A DNA stretch of 41,147 nt from Sphingomonadales bacterium (GCA_027490455.1 JAIXYC010000130.1:1-41147), one strand, 5' to 3'. Positions 16,880-29,670 are shown, counted from the stretch's first letter. The notes: a model not told the origin generated them from the sequence alone. Numbers and translations are program-made.

Positions 16880-19414
16880 ATGAGTGATGATACCAACAAT
16901 AAACCGACATTAACGCGCAAGCCGCTCACTTTGAGCCGCTCGCTCGAGTCCGGTGAAGTCAAACAGACCTTTAGCCATGGCCGCACAAATAAAGTTGTTG
17001 TCGAGGTTAAGCGCAAGAAGCTTGTCGGTAAGCCCGGTTACGCGCCAGAGGCTGAAGTAGCCGCGCCACCTCCTCCTCCGACACCACCCGCTGCGCCTGT
17101 CGCGGCCGCACCTGCGCCGGCTCCGGCTGCACCAGCGCCGCGTCCGACGGGCAATGACATGCTGAGCCGCCAAGAGCGTCAGGCAAAGCTGCTTCGCGAA
17201 GCTGAAGAAGCGCGTTTGGCCATGCTGGAAGAAAGCAGCCGCCGGGAAGCCGAGCAGCGTGCACAGCGCACCGAAGAGGAGCGCCAGCGCGCGCAAGCCA
17301 ATCGTGAGGAAGCCGCCGCTCCACCACCGCCGCCAGCCGCTGTAGCGCCTGTTGAGCCTGAAATATTTGAACCTGTTGCTGAAGAAATCAACAACGATGG
17401 CGCAGCGCCTGCGCCGCGTCGCTTTACACCCGTTGAAGCGCCTAAGCGCCCAGAGCGCGAGCGTGAAGAGATCAAAAAAGCGCCGCATCGCCCAACGCGC
17501 GGTGCAGCGGATGATCGCCGTCAGTCGGGCAAGCTGACCGTTACCCGCGCGCTTGAGGGCGATGATGGTGCCCGTGCACGTTCACTCGCTGCGCTGAAGC
17601 GTGCGCGTGAAAAGGAAAAGCGTTTGCATGGCGGTGGTAACCGTCAGGCACAGGTCAAGCAGACCCGTGACGTCGTTGTCCCTGAAACAATTACCGTTCA
17701 GGAACTGGCCAACCGTATGGCGGAAAAGGGCAGTGACCTGGTCAAGGCACTGTTCAAAATGGGCATGCCCGTCACCATCAATGAGACCATCGACCAAGAT
17801 ACGGCGGAATTGCTCGTCGAAGAGTTTGGCCACAACATCACCCGCGTTTCCGACGCTGACGTTGACATCGTTCATGACGAAGATGTTGATGCCCCAGAAA
17901 CGCTGAAGGCGCGTCCGCCCGTTGTTACAGTTATGGGCCATGTCGACCATGGTAAGACATCGCTGCTTGACGCCTTGCGCGGCGCAAATGTCGTATCGGG
18001 TGAAGCTGGCGGTATTACGCAGCATATCGGTGCATATCAGGTGAAGACAAAGGATGGCTCGCTCATCACTTTCCTCGATACACCGGGCCATGAAGCGTTC
18101 ACGCAAATGCGTCAGCGCGGTGCGTCCGTCACCGATATCGTCATTCTGGTGGTTGCTGCTGATGACGGCCTTATGCCGCAGACGATTGAAGCCATTAAGC
18201 ATGCCAAGGCAGCCAATGTGCCGATGATTGTTGCGATCAACAAGATCGACAAGGAAGGCGCCAACCCACAGAAGGTGCGTGAGCGTTTGCTTGAACATGA
18301 AGTCGTTGTCGAAGCGATGGGCGGCGATGTTCAGGATGTGGAAGTTTCCGCGCTCAAGAAAACCGGCTTGGACGATCTGCTCGACAAGTTGGCACTTCAG
18401 GCTGAAGTTATGGAGCTCAAGTCCAACCCTGATCGCGCGGCGGAAGCCGTTGTGGTCGAGGCACAGCTTGATAAGGGCCGCGGCGCAGTTGCGACCGTGT
18501 TGGTAAAGCGCGGCACGTTGAAGCGTGGCGACATCTTTGTTGTTGGCGCAGAAAGCGGCAAGGTCCGCGCGTTGATTAATGACAAGGGTCAGCAGGTGCC
18601 CGAAGCAGGCCCGGCAACGCCGGTCGAAGTGCTCGGCCTGACCGGTGTGCCATCTGCTGGTGACGTTCTGACCGTCGTGGAAAACGAAGCGCGTGCCCGC
18701 GAAGTTGCCCTGTATCGTAAGGAACAGTCAACGAAGGTGCGCACCGCGCAAGTCACGCCAAATCTTGAAAACCTGTTTGACAATTTGTCCGCCACGCGGG
18801 CGAAGGAATATCCTGTCGTCATCAAGGGCGATGTGCAGGGTTCGGTCGAAGCAATTGTCACTGCGCTCAACAACATCTCCACAGACGAGATCAAGGTGCG
18901 CGTTCTGTTGGCTGGCGTTGGCGGTATTACGGAATCGGATATGCTGCTTGCTGCTGCGTCCAATGCGCCGCTGATCGGCTTTAACGTGCGTCCGAACAGC
19001 AAGGCTGCGGCGCTTGCGAAGCGTGACCGGGTCCGGTTGAAATATTTCGATGTGATTTATCATCTGACGGCAGACATCGCCAAGGAAATGGCGGGCGAGC
19101 TTGGTCCGGAAATCATCGAAACCGTCGTCGGACGTGCAGAGGTCAAGGACGTGTTCAAGTCCGGCAAGCGCGACAAGGCCGCTGGTTTGCTGGTCACCGA
19201 AGGCATCATCAAAAAGGGCCTTCATGCACGTCTTACCCGCGAAGACGTCATCGTGTCGAAAACCACGATTGCCTCGCTCCGCCGGTTCAAGGACAATATC
19301 GACGAAGTGCGTGCTGGTCTCGAATGTGGTGTCGTGTTGGCGGATACCAACGACGTCAAGGCAGGCGATATGCTCGAGGTCTTTGAAGTCGAGGAACGTG
19401 AACGGACGTTGTGA
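16880..19414 (+). CDS. infB: Translation initiation factor IF-2
   Basis: An 844-residue GTPase that places initiator tRNA on the 30S subunit. The N terminus has the IF2-associated region [20 protein letters not shown], followed by a long Ala/Pro and charged linker (about residues 55-240). The IF2_N domain begins near residue 271 ([20 protein letters not shown]). The G domain shows [16 protein letters not shown] (about 350-365), DTPGHEAF (about 400) and NKIDKEG (about 454). The C-terminal EF-Tu-like domains follow to [20 protein letters not shown]. Length and motif order are normal. rbfA follows after 29 bases. Confidence 0.98.
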   Translation: MSDDTNNKPTLTRKPLTLSRSLESGEVKQTFSHGRTNKVVVEVKRKKLVGKPGYAPEAEVAAPPPPPTPPAAPVAAAPAPAPAAPAPRPTGNDMLSRQERQAKLLREAEEARLAMLEESSRREAEQRAQRTEEERQRAQANREEAAAPPPPPAAVAPVEPEIFEPVAEEINNDGAAPAPRRFTPVEAPKRPEREREEIKKAPHRPTRGAADDRRQSGKLTVTRALEGDDGARARSLAALKRAREKEKRLHGGGNRQAQVKQTRDVVVPETITVQELANRMAEKGSDLVKALFKMGMPVTINETIDQDTAELLVEEFGHNITRVSDADVDIVHDEDVDAPETLKARPPVVTVMGHVDHGKTSLLDALRGANVVSGEAGGITQHIGAYQVKTKDGSLITFLDTPGHEAFTQMRQRGASVTDIVILVVAADDGLMPQTIEAIKHAKAANVPMIVAINKIDKEGANPQKVRERLLEHEVVVEAMGGDVQDVEVSALKKTGLDDLLDKLALQAEVMELKSNPDRAAEAVVVEAQLDKGRGAVATVLVKRGTLKRGDIFVVGAESGKVRALINDKGQQVPEAGPATPVEVLGLTGVPSAGDVLTVVENEARAREVALYRKEQSTKVRTAQVTPNLENLFDNLSATRAKEYPVVIKGDVQGSVEAIVTALNNISTDEIKVRVLLAGVGGITESDMLLAAASNAPLIGFNVRPNSKAAALAKRDRVRLKYFDVIYHLTADIAKEMAGELGPEIIETVVGRAEVKDVFKSGKRDKAAGLLVTEGIIKKGLHARLTREDVIVSKTTIASLRRFKDNIDEVRAGLECGVVLADTNDVKAGDMLEVFEVEERERTL

Positions 19415-19443
19415 GCTTAGCTCGAACCTGAAAGGGGAGCTGT

Positions 19444-19863
19444 ATGGCCAAACATAACGACACTGGTACCGAGGGCCGTTCTGTGCGGTTGCTGCGCGTA
19501 GGCGAACAATTCCGGCACATATTGTCGGAACTGCTCGCGCGTGGCGAAGTGCATGATGATGTGCTTAACAGCCACAGCGTCAGCGTGACCGAAGTGCGCA
19601 TGTCCCCGGATTTGCGCCATGCAACGGCATTCATTAAGCCGCTGCTGGGGGCAAATGAAGAAAAGGTGCTGAAGGCACTGCGCACCAATACGGCGTTTTT
19701 TCAAAAGGAAGTCGCCTCGCGGGTGAGCATGAAATATGCGGCGAAGCTGAAATTTCTGGCCGACTATAGCTTCGACCAAGCCACACATATTGAAGGCTTA
19801 TTGGCGCAGCCCAAGGTCCAGCAGGACCTGACCGATGATGCGGACGGCGACGACGCAGAATAA
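19444..19863 (+). CDS. rbfA: Ribosome-binding factor A
   Basis: A 139-residue KH-like protein that helps mature 16S rRNA in the 30S subunit. [20 protein letters not shown] near residue 15, [19 protein letters not shown] near residue 44 and the later [20 protein letters not shown] with the basic/aromatic strand are diagnostic. An AGGGGAG ribosome binding site precedes the ATG. The stop overlaps the start of tdk by one base (TAATG). Confidence 0.95.
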   Translation: MAKHNDTGTEGRSVRLLRVGEQFRHILSELLARGEVHDDVLNSHSVSVTEVRMSPDLRHATAFIKPLLGANEEKVLKALRTNTAFFQKEVASRVSMKYAAKLKFLADYSFDQATHIEGLLAQPKVQQDLTDDADGDDAE

Positions 19864-20444
19864 TGGCCAAGCTATATTTCTACTACGCGTCGATGAACGC
19901 CGGCAAATCGACGACATTACTGCAGGCGGCATTCAATTATGGCGAGCGCGGTATGCAGGTGATGCTGTGGACCGCCGCTATTGATGACCGCCCGGGTTTC
20001 GGCGCCATCAGCTCGCGCATTGGCCTTGCCGGTCATGCGAGCCGGTTTGAAAGCGACACGGACATCGAAAACGCAGTTCTCAATAAGCATGCAGAGACAC
20101 CGCTCGCGTGTGTGCTGATCGATGAAGCGCAGTTTTTGACCAAGCAGCAGGTTTGGCAGGCGGCAAGCTTAGCCGACAAGGCCGGTATTCCGGTCGTTTG
20201 CTATGGCTTGCGCACGGATTTTCAGGGTGAACTGTTCCCCGGCTCCGCTGCATTGCTCGGCATCGCGGACAGCCTGGTTGAATTAAAGGGCGTGTGTGAC
20301 TGCGGCCGCAAAGCGACGATGAATTTGCGCGTCGATGAGACCGGCAAAGCCGTTGTTGATGGCGCACAAACTGAAATTGGCGGCGATGATCGTTACGTTG
20401 CGATGTGCCGAAAGCATTTTAACGAGGCGCGCGGCTTAGGCTGA
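19863..20444 (+). CDS. tdk: Thymidine kinase (type II, zinc-containing)
   Basis: A 193-residue kinase that phosphorylates thymidine with ATP for dTTP salvage. The P-loop SMNAGKSTTLLQAAFNYGER lies at about residues 10-29. The Walker B-like VLIDEAQFL with the catalytic Glu is near residue 84. The zinc lasso is indicated by the CDC pair in GVCDCGRKATMN and the CRKHF pair near the C terminus. It overlaps rbfA by one base. Its place between rbfA and truB interrupts an otherwise standard order, so it is probably cotranscribed with ribosome-maturation genes. Confidence 0.95.
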   Translation: MAKLYFYYASMNAGKSTTLLQAAFNYGERGMQVMLWTAAIDDRPGFGAISSRIGLAGHASRFESDTDIENAVLNKHAETPLACVLIDEAQFLTKQQVWQAASLADKAGIPVVCYGLRTDFQGELFPGSAALLGIADSLVELKGVCDCGRKATMNLRVDETGKAVVDGAQTEIGGDDRYVAMCRKHFNEARGLG

Positions 20445-20487
20445 CTTTTTATGTGCCGTTCATCAAGAAAGGCATATCGTCTGGCCT

Positions 20488-20550
20488 ATGATGAAAAAAA
20501 CCATGCCCTCATTGTTGGTCGCAGCGTCAATCGCGGCGCCTTCAAATTGA
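20488..20550 (+). other. Orphan 20-codon signal-peptide-like ORF between tdk and truB
   Basis: ATG at 20488 opens MMKKTMPSLLVAASIAAPSN and stops at 20548. The sequence has a basic start and a hydrophobic core like a secretion signal, but nothing follows. It may be the start of a deleted secreted-protein gene, a short peptide or chance. The upstream ribosome binding site is poor. A 5-bp hairpin (CGCCC-TAAA-GGGCG, 20566-20579) follows, just before truB. Confidence 0.25.
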
Positions 20551-20582
20551 CTTGATGCTACACCGCGCCCTAAAGGGCGGGC

Positions 20583-21542
20583 ATGCATGGCTGGATCATC
20601 CTTGATAAACCGCTTGGGCTGGGTTCAACGCAGGCCGTTGCAGCCGTAAAGCGCAACTTGCGCTCTGCCGGCTTTGGCAAGGTCAAGGTTGGGCACGGCG
20701 GTACGCTTGATCCGCTTGCCACCGGTGTTCTCCCCATCGCATTGGGTGAAGCGACCAAATTATGTGGCCGGATGCTCGACGCGTCCAAGACTTATGACTT
20801 TACCATATGCTTTGGGACAGAGACCAGCGGCCTAGATGCCGAGGGCGAGGTTGTTGCAACGTCTGACGTGCGGCCCACGCTGGAACAGGTGCAGCAAGCC
20901 CTGGCGCAGTTCACAGGGCCAATTGAACAGATTCCGCCGGCTTATTCCGCGATCAAAATCGATGGCAAGCGCGCGTATGATTTGGCGCGGGCAGGGGAAG
21001 TGGTCGAGATGAAGTCGCGGGGCGTGACGGTCTATCAACTCACCATCTGTCATGCTGAACCTGTTTCAGCATCATACTTTGACCGGGATGAAAGTAAGAC
21101 CCTGAAACAAGTTCAGGGTGACGCGCTTTTGGGTTCGGTCACACTGACAGCCGACGTTTCCAAAGGCACGTACATCCGCAGCTTGGCGCGAGATATCGCA
21201 TATGCTTTGGGTACCGTCGGCCATGTCTCTATGCTGCGCCGCGTGCGCGCAGGTCCGTTCGCCCTGAATGGCGCGATTTCGCTGGACAAACTCAATGCAT
21301 TCGGCCAAGGGGCAGCCCAAGAAGACATTATCTTGCCGATAGAGGCAGGGCTGGTCGACATCCCGGCTCTTGATCTCTCCCCGGAACAGGCAAGGGCGAT
21401 CCAACAGGGTCGCGTCTTGACCGGGATTGCCATGAAAGATGGGCTACATTGGGCGAGGGACGCAGATTTGCGGCCTATTGCACTGGTGGAGAACATCGGC
21501 GGTGCTTTAAAAACCGTCCGTGGCTTTAACCTAACTCCATGA
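20583..21542 (+). CDS. truB: tRNA pseudouridine-55 synthase with an in-frame insert
   Basis: A 319-residue enzyme that makes pseudouridine 55 in the T loop of tRNAs. The opening [17 protein letters not shown] and the catalytic loop [14 protein letters not shown] with D43 are intact. [20 protein letters not shown] and [18 protein letters not shown] mark the rest of the fold. Residues 156-180 are not TruB-like: they are encoded by a palindromic repeat element (21048-21122) placed between the strands VTVYQLTI and [16 protein letters not shown]. Motifs on both sides remain in frame, so the enzyme is probably functional with an added surface loop. rpsO follows after 16 bases. Confidence 0.95.
   Translation: MHGWIILDKPLGLGSTQAVAAVKRNLRSAGFGKVKVGHGGTLDPLATGVLPIALGEATKLCGRMLDASKTYDFTICFGTETSGLDAEGEVVATSDVRPTLEQVQQALAQFTGPIEQIPPAYSAIKIDGKRAYDLARAGEVVEMKSRGVTVYQLTICHAEPVSASYFDRDESKTLKQVQGDALLGSVTLTADVSKGTYIRSLARDIAYALGTVGHVSMLRRVRAGPFALNGAISLDKLNAFGQGAAQEDIILPIEAGLVDIPALDLSPEQARAIQQGRVLTGIAMKDGLHWARDADLRPIALVENIGGALKTVRGFNLTP
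21048..21122 (+). repeat. Palindromic repeat element inserted in frame in truB
   Basis: Two 21-base arms, 21049-21069 and 21102-21122, are inverted copies of each other at 18 of 21 positions. Each arm also folds on itself: TGCTGAA/TTCAGCA around CCTGT, and ACCCTGAA/TTCAGGGT around ACAAG. The central 32 bases contain a small ACTTT/AAAGT hairpin, so the whole can form a cloverleaf-like structure. It is read as 25 codons ([11 protein letters not shown] then [14 protein letters not shown]) without stops. From memory, peptides such as HAELVSAS and TLKQVQGD recur in predicted proteins of alphaproteobacteria, which fits a dispersed palindromic element comparable in concept to Rickettsia palindromic elements. 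That recollection was not checked. Confidence 0.85.
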
Positions 21543-21558
21543 TGTTCGAAGGAAAAAT

Positions 21559-21828
21559 ATGTCAATTACTGCAGAACGTAAAGCACAGGTCATCAAAGAG
21601 CACGCACGCGAGCCAAATGATACCGGATCGCCAGAAGTGCAGGTTGCAATCCTGACTGACCGTATCAATACGCTGACCAGCCACTTTAAAGACCACCACA
21701 AGGACAATCATTCGCGTCGTGGTCTTCTTCAGATGGTCAACAAGCGTCGTTCGCTTTTGGATTACCTGAAAAAAATCGATGGTGACCGTTACGCGACACT
21801 CATCGCGAAGCTCGGCCTTCGCAAGTAA
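21559..21828 (+). CDS. rpsO: 30S ribosomal protein S15
   Basis: 89 residues, the normal S15 length. [20 protein letters not shown] (about residues 21-40) and [20 protein letters not shown] (about 47-66) are the conserved 16S rRNA-binding helices. The start [12 protein letters not shown] is typical and is preceded by AAGGA. A rho-independent terminator follows immediately, before the pnp leader. Confidence 0.98.
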   Translation: MSITAERKAQVIKEHAREPNDTGSPEVQVAILTDRINTLTSHFKDHHKDNHSRRGLLQMVNKRRSLLDYLKKIDGDRYATLIAKLGLRK

Positions 21829-21832
21829 ATTT

Positions 21833-21861
21833 AAAAGCGGCCTCAATCGGGGCCGCTTTTT
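21833..21861 (+). terminator. Terminator between rpsO and pnp
   Basis: AAAAGCGGCC (21833-21842) pairs perfectly with GGCCGCTTTT (21851-21860) around an 8-base loop, ending in a run of five T. It begins four bases after the rpsO stop. Partial readthrough into pnp is plausible, as at the corresponding site in E. coli. Confidence 0.85.
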
Positions 21862-21870
21862 GCATGGGGG

Positions 21871-21976
21871 GTCCGGCAATGAGGCTGGACTGCCATGGGG
21901 GCTTTGAAATGCCCCGGCCGTTTGCGGATCGGATCATCCGCTCAATTGAGGCCCCGCATCGCATAGGGCATGCGGG
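21871..21976 (+). promoter_or_regulatory. Structured pnp leader with four consecutive hairpins
   Basis: Four stem-loops stand side by side between the rpsO terminator and pnp. GTCCGGC/GCTGGAC (21871-21890) has one G-U pair. GGGGC/GCCCC spans 21898-21915, GCGGAT/ATCCGC spans 21924-21941, and CCCGCAT/ATGCGGG spans 21953-21976. The last ends four bases before the AAAGGA ribosome binding site. In E. coli the pnp leader is cut by RNase III and PNPase represses its own translation. A similar control is inferred here from position and structure, not from sequence similarity. Confidence 0.55.
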
Positions 21977-21990
21977 TCAAAGGAAAATCT

Positions 21991-24315
21991 ATGTTTAATA
22001 CGAAAACTGTATCAATCGAGTGGGGCGGACAAACCCTGACACTCGAAACGGGTAAGGTTGCCCGTCAAGCTGACGGCGCTGTTATGGCGTCTTTGGGCGA
22101 AACTGTTGTACTTTGCGCGGTTACCGCGGCGAAGTCGGTAAAGGATGGTCAGGATTTCTTCCCATTGACCGTTCACTATCAAGAAAAATATTCGGCAGCT
22201 GGCCGTATCCCCGGTGGCTTTTTCAAGCGGGAACGCGGCGCGACTGAAAAGGAAACTTTGGTTTCCCGTTTGATCGACCGTCCATTGCGTCCGTTGTTCC
22301 CAGAAGGTTTCTACAACGAAATCAACGCAATCGCGCAAGTTCTTAGCTATGATGGCGAGAATGAGCCTGACATTTTGGCAATTGTTGCAGCCTCGGCTGC
22401 GATGACCATTTCGGGCGTTCCTTTCATGGGCCCAATCGGCGCGGCACGCGTTGGTTACCTGAATGGCGAATATATCCTGAACCCAACAGATGAGCAGGTT
22501 GCCGAAGGCGACCTCGACCTCGTTGTTGCAGCGACATATGACGCCGTGATGATGGTTGAATCCGAAGCCAATGAGCTTTCGGAAGAAATCATGCTTGGTG
22601 CCGTCCTGTTTGCGCATGACGCATGTAAGGAAGTCGTTAAGGCAATCATCAAGCTTGCTGAACAAGCAGCCAAGGACCCTTGGGCAATGGCCGAGCAGGC
22701 TGACCTGTCCGCTGCCAAGGATAAGCTTAAGAAGCTGATCGGCAAGGATATTGCTGCAGCCTATAAGCTGACCGACAAGTCCGAGCGCAGCAACGCGTTG
22801 AACGCTGCACGCGCAAAGGCGAAGGAAGCGTTTGTTGACGCAGCGCCTCAGGATCAGCTGGCCGCAGGCAAGTTGATGAAGAAGCTTGAAGCTGAAATCG
22901 TTCGCGGCGCTATCCTAAAGGACGGCACCCGCATCGACGGTCGCAGCACCACGCAAATCCGTCCAATCGTTTCGGAAACGCATTTCTTGCCACGCGCACA
23001 TGGTTCTGCCTTGTTCACACGCGGCGAAACGCAAACCATCGCAACCTGCACCTTGGGTACCAAGGATGCAGAGCAGATGATCGACGGTCTTGGCGGTCTG
23101 CATTATGAAAACTTCATGCTGCATTATAACTTCCCACCGTACAGCGTTGGTGAAGTTGGCCGTTTCGGTGCGCCTGGTCGCCGCGAAGTTGGTCATGGTA
23201 AGCTCGCATGGCGTGCATTGCACCCCGTGCTACCATCCAAGGACGAGTTCCCGTACACAATCCGTTTGACCAGCGACATTACCGAGTCGAACGGCTCGTC
23301 GTCGATGGCCTCGGTTTGCGGTGGCAGCCTCGCCATGATGGACGCAGGCGTGCCTATCAAGCGTCCGGTTTCGGGTATCGCAATGGGCCTTATCCTTGAA
23401 GGTAAGGATTTCGCGATCCTTTCCGACATCTTGGGTGATGAAGATCATCTCGGCGACATGGATTTCAAGGTTGCTGGTACGTCAGAAGGCATCACCACGA
23501 TGCAGATGGACATCAAAATTGCCGGTATTACCCGTGAAATCTTTGAAGCTGCATTGAACCAAGCCAAGGAAGGCCGCGCGCATATCCTTGGTGAAATGGC
23601 AAAGGCTTTGGGCGAAGCCCGCGGTGAATTGTCGGCACACGCACCACGTATTGAAACCATGCAGATCGACAAAGCGAAGATCCGCGACATCATCGGTACC
23701 GGTGGTAAGGTTATTCGTGAAATCGTCGCCACCACTGGCGCCAAGGTCGACATCGACGATGAAGGTCTTATCAAGATCTCGTCTTCCGACGTTGCCCAGA
23801 TTGAAGCCGCTCGTAAGTGGATTTCCGGCATCGTTGAAGAAGCTGAAGTTGGCAAAATCTATGACGGCAAGGTCGTCAATCTCGTCGATTTCGGTGCGTT
23901 CGTAAACTTCATGGGTGGCAAGGACGGTCTCGTCCATGTCAGCGAAATGCGCAACGAGCGCGTTGAGAAGGTTACCGACGTCGTCAGCGAAGGCATGGAC
24001 GTTAAGGTCAAGGTCCTTGAAATCGATCCACGTGGCAAGGTTCGCCTGTCGATGCGCGTCGTAGATCAGGAAACTGGTGAAGAGCTGGAAGATACACGCC
24101 CGCCACGCGAAAAGAGCGAGCGCAGCGATCGTGGTCCCCGTCGTGAAGGCGGCGGTGGCGGACGCGGCGAAGGCCGTGGCGATCGCGGACCTCGTCGTGA
24201 TGGCGGTGGTCGGGGCGAAGGCCGCGGCGACCGTGGTCCACGCCAAGAGCGTTCAGAAGGCGGAAACAATGGCGGGGGCGATCCCGACCATGTTCCAGCA
24301 TTCCTGAAGGACTAA
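21991..24315 (+). CDS. pnp: Polyribonucleotide nucleotidyltransferase (PNPase)
   Basis: A 774-residue phosphorolytic 3'-5' exoribonuclease. Two RNase PH-like cores are seen: the first from [20 protein letters not shown], the second from [20 protein letters not shown] with [20 protein letters not shown] and [23 protein letters not shown] domain lies near residue 563 ([20 protein letters not shown]) and an S1 domain at about 620-690. The last ~70 residues form an Arg/Gly-rich tail ending DHVPAFLKD. The start is taken at 21991 ([11 protein letters not shown]) because AAAGGA lies 9 bases upstream; an in-frame ATG at 21970 falls inside a leader hairpin. A strong terminator follows. Confidence 0.97.
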   Translation: MFNTKTVSIEWGGQTLTLETGKVARQADGAVMASLGETVVLCAVTAAKSVKDGQDFFPLTVHYQEKYSAAGRIPGGFFKRERGATEKETLVSRLIDRPLRPLFPEGFYNEINAIAQVLSYDGENEPDILAIVAASAAMTISGVPFMGPIGAARVGYLNGEYILNPTDEQVAEGDLDLVVAATYDAVMMVESEANELSEEIMLGAVLFAHDACKEVVKAIIKLAEQAAKDPWAMAEQADLSAAKDKLKKLIGKDIAAAYKLTDKSERSNALNAARAKAKEAFVDAAPQDQLAAGKLMKKLEAEIVRGAILKDGTRIDGRSTTQIRPIVSETHFLPRAHGSALFTRGETQTIATCTLGTKDAEQMIDGLGGLHYENFMLHYNFPPYSVGEVGRFGAPGRREVGHGKLAWRALHPVLPSKDEFPYTIRLTSDITESNGSSSMASVCGGSLAMMDAGVPIKRPVSGIAMGLILEGKDFAILSDILGDEDHLGDMDFKVAGTSEGITTMQMDIKIAGITREIFEAALNQAKEGRAHILGEMAKALGEARGELSAHAPRIETMQIDKAKIRDIIGTGGKVIREIVATTGAKVDIDDEGLIKISSSDVAQIEAARKWISGIVEEAEVGKIYDGKVVNLVDFGAFVNFMGGKDGLVHVSEMRNERVEKVTDVVSEGMDVKVKVLEIDPRGKVRLSMRVVDQETGEELEDTRPPREKSERSDRGPRREGGGGGRGEGRGDRGPRRDGGGRGEGRGDRGPRQERSEGGNNGGGDPDHVPAFLKD
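24160..24243 (+). repeat. Two tandem copies of a 36-base unit in the Arg/Gly tail of pnp
   Basis: The unit [12 protein letters not shown] is encoded twice, at 24160-24195 and 24208-24243, separated by four codons (RDGG). The copies differ mainly at third codon positions, so the protein repeat is conserved while the DNA has drifted. The surrounding tail is also rich in RGG-type motifs. Confidence 0.8.
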
Positions 24316-24358
24316 GCCTTCGCGGAACACAGAACATCCTGCAAAAGGATTGGAGAGG

Positions 24359-24387
24359 AAAAGGGGTCGCTTCGGTGGCCCCTTTTT
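24359..24387 (+). terminator. Rho-independent terminator after pnp
   Basis: A 12-bp stem with two G-U pairs, AAAAGGGGTCGC (24359-24370) with GTGGCCCCTTTT (24375-24386), is capped by a C(TTCG)G tetraloop and ends in a T run. This is a textbook terminator. It closes the rimP-to-pnp cluster. Confidence 0.92.
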
Positions 24388-24530
24388 CGTTGTGGGCATG
24401 GGCGGCTGCCAATGGCAAGGCCTGTGGTAGCTGGGGCCGCCTCGGCTTCAGTTCATGCCCGATACAGCATCTCGCACTAACATGCGCAAAACCCTTGGCG
24501 ACGGCCCCAAGAGTATCTAAGGACAATCCC

Positions 24531-25325
24531 ATGAACAGAAAAATCCTTGTGTCCGCTGGCTTGCTGGCTTCGGTTTCCATGCTTTCGGGTTGCGCTATGC
24601 TCGGCCTTGGCGGCGGTGGCGCAAAGCCGGGGAGCAACACCCGTTATGTCGCGCGTGACGTCAACACCTTGTATACCGCAGCAAAGGACAAGTTGGATAA
24701 CAAGCAATATGAAGTTGCTGCCGCTTTGTTTGACGAAGTCGAACGGCAGCATCCATATTCGCCATGGGCCCGCCGCGCACAGCTGATGAGTGCGTTTAGC
24801 TATTACATGGCGCAGAAATATAACGAATCGATTCAATCGTCGCGCCGGTTTCTGTCGATTCATCCGGGTAACAAAGATGCGGCTTATGCCTATTATCTGA
24901 TCGCCTTGTCTTATTACGAACAGATGAGCGACGTGACCCACGATCAAAAGATTTCGGAGCAGGCATTGGCTGCGTTGGGTGAAGTGCAGCGTCGCTATCC
25001 CAATTCGCGCTATTCCGCTGACGCCACGTTGAAAATTGACCTTGTGCGCGACCATTTGGCGGGCAAGGAAATGGAAATTGGCCGTTTCTATCAACGTCGT
25101 GCTTTGTGGCTCGCATCCTCGCTGCGTTTCCGCGAAGTCATCGACAAGTTTGATACGACAACGCACACGCCAGAGGCGTTGTACCGCCTGATCGAAAGCT
25201 ATTTGGCGATGGGCGTGCCTGAAGAGGCGAAGAAAGCTGCGGCTGTGCTGGGTGCCAATTACCCCGGTAGCATATGGTATCAGCGCGCCTATGACCTGAT
25301 GCAGAAGAACGCGCCCGCCGCGTAA
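24531..25325 (+). CDS. bamD: Outer-membrane assembly lipoprotein BamD
   Basis: A 264-residue lipoprotein of the BAM complex that folds outer-membrane proteins. The signal MNRKILVSAGLLASVSMLSG precedes Cys21, a clear LSGC lipobox. Tetratricopeptide-like repeats follow: LYTAAKDKLDNKQYEVAAAL, VERQHPYSPWARRAQLMSAF and QKYNESIQSSRRFLSIHPGN, then a conserved AYAYYLIALSYYEQ. The start at 24531 has TAAGGA upstream; the frame is open further 5' but without signal-like sequence. recN begins four bases after its stop. Confidence 0.94.
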   Translation: MNRKILVSAGLLASVSMLSGCAMLGLGGGGAKPGSNTRYVARDVNTLYTAAKDKLDNKQYEVAAALFDEVERQHPYSPWARRAQLMSAFSYYMAQKYNESIQSSRRFLSIHPGNKDAAYAYYLIALSYYEQMSDVTHDQKISEQALAALGEVQRRYPNSRYSADATLKIDLVRDHLAGKEMEIGRFYQRRALWLASSLRFREVIDKFDTTTHTPEALYRLIESYLAMGVPEEAKKAAAVLGANYPGSIWYQRAYDLMQKNAPAA

Positions 25326-25329
25326 TGAC

Positions 25330-26981
25330 ATGCTAACGGGGCTGTCGATCCGCGATGTGGTGCTGATCGAGGCGCTGGACCTTGAATTCGCAAACGGCCT
25401 TGGCGTTTTAACCGGGGAGACGGGCGCTGGTAAGTCTATCTTGCTGGACGCGCTGGGCCTTGCGCTGGGCGCGCGCGCCGATAGCGGCCTGGTGCGTGCA
25501 GGCGCTGATAAGGCGCAAGTAACCGCAAGCTTTGATGCACCAGCCAATGTGGTCGCCTTGCTTGGCGAAAATGACATTGAAATCGACGTAGGCGAACCGC
25601 TGCTGATCCGCCGTTCGGTCAAGGCCGATGGCGGCAGTAAGGCGTTCATAAATGATCAGCCTTGCTCTGCGGCTTTGTTGCGCGATGTCGGTGCATCTTT
25701 GGTGGAAATACATGGCCAGCATGATGATAGGGGGTTGCTGAACCCGCGCGGACATCGGGCGCTGCTTGATGCCTTTGGCCGATGCGACACCGCAACGGTC
25801 GCGGCCAATTATACATCATGGCATGAGGCGAAAGTGCGGCTTGATATCGCACGCGAAGCGCTCGAAAATGCCGCGCGCGATCAAGAGTGGCTTGAACATG
25901 CCGTGGCGGAACTTGCTGCCTTTAATCCGCAGCCCGGCGAGGAAGAGGAACTGGCTGGCGAGCGGTCGGACATGCAAAAGGGCGAGCGCATCGCCGAAGA
26001 TTTGAAGGCCGTACTTGAAAGCTTTGACGGCCCCAAAAGTGGCCTTGCGCTTATCCGGTCTGCGGCACGCAAGCTTGACCGCTTGGCTGATGCCCATCCG
26101 TTGCTGGCAGAAGCGCTGACATCGCTTGACCGTGCCGTGATCGAAGCAAGCGAAGCCGAGGACAAGTTGAATGCGGCGGCGCGGGCGATTGAATATGAAC
26201 CCGCGCGTCTCGATGAAATTGAGGAGCGCCTGTTCGAATTACGCGCGCTGGCCCGTAAGCACAATGTCGCGCCGGACGGCATCATTGCCCTGCAGGAACG
26301 CCTGACCGCGCAGCTTCAGTCGATTGAGGCAGGAGGCGAGGGGCTCGCTTTGTTGGAGGCTGAGGTCGCTGCAAAACACGCGGCCTATGTCGCGTCCGCC
26401 ACGGCACTGTCGGAAAGGCGACGTGTTTCAGCAGCGAAGCTGGATGCCGCCGTTAAGGTGGAATTAGCGCCGTTAAAGCTGGATGCGGCGCAGTTCCAAA
26501 CGGCTGTCGAGCAGCTTCCCGAAGACCGCTGGGCCGCGTCGGGCATGGACCGCGTAGAGTTTCTGATTTCGACCAACCCCGGCGCGCCGTTCGCGCCGCT
26601 GGCCAAAATCGCATCAGGTGGCGAACTGTCCCGCTTCATCCTCGCACTGAAAGTCGCGTTGGCGGAAGAGGGCGGGGCAGCGACGATCATTTTTGATGAA
26701 ATCGACCGCGGCGTCGGTGGTGCGGTGGCGGCTGCCATCGGTGAGCGGCTTGCGCGCTTGGCGCAACATACGCAGTTGCTGGCGGTCACGCATAGCCCGC
26801 AGGTCGCGGCCAAAGGCAAAGCGCATTACTTTATCGCCAAATCCAGCCAAGGAACGGTGACGCGCACGGGCGTGGTCTTGCTGGATAATGAAGCGCGCAG
26901 CCAAGAAATCGCCCGTATGCTTTCGGGCGCAGAAGTAACGGATGAAGCGCGCGCGCAAGCAAAACGCCTTTTGGAGGTTGT

Positions 26982-26985
<4 letters not shown>
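25330..26985 (+). CDS. recN: DNA repair protein RecN
   Basis: A 551-residue SMC-like ATPase that acts in double-strand break repair. The N-terminal MLTGLSIRDVVLIEALDLEF is followed by the Walker A loop GETGAGKS at about residues 31-38. Coiled-coil rich arms occupy the middle, and the C-terminal head shows ASGGELSRFILALKVAL (ABC signature) and IIFDEIDRGVGG (Walker B with catalytic Glu). The LLAVTHSPQVAAKGKAHYFI segment is also typical. It lies between bamD and ligA, and its stop overlaps the GTG start of the next gene. Confidence 0.96.
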
Positions 26986-29587
<2,602 letters not shown>

Positions 29588-29670
29588 CCGGGACTAGCAA
29601 GGCCTAGGAGCCGGATGCGATCGCTGCCAACGCGGTTGATGCAAAACGGTTTCAAGTGTAACTAATTCCC

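Noticed and set aside
17041-17380. Ala/Pro-rich repeats in infB as a possible inserted element
   Set aside because: A variable Ala/Pro and charged linker is normal in alphaproteobacterial IF-2, so this is not evidence of an insertion.
24477-25649. 390-codon antisense frame opposite bamD and recN
   Set aside because: Both sense genes are complete with clear motifs. The antisense protein is Ser/Arg-rich, low-similarity sequence.
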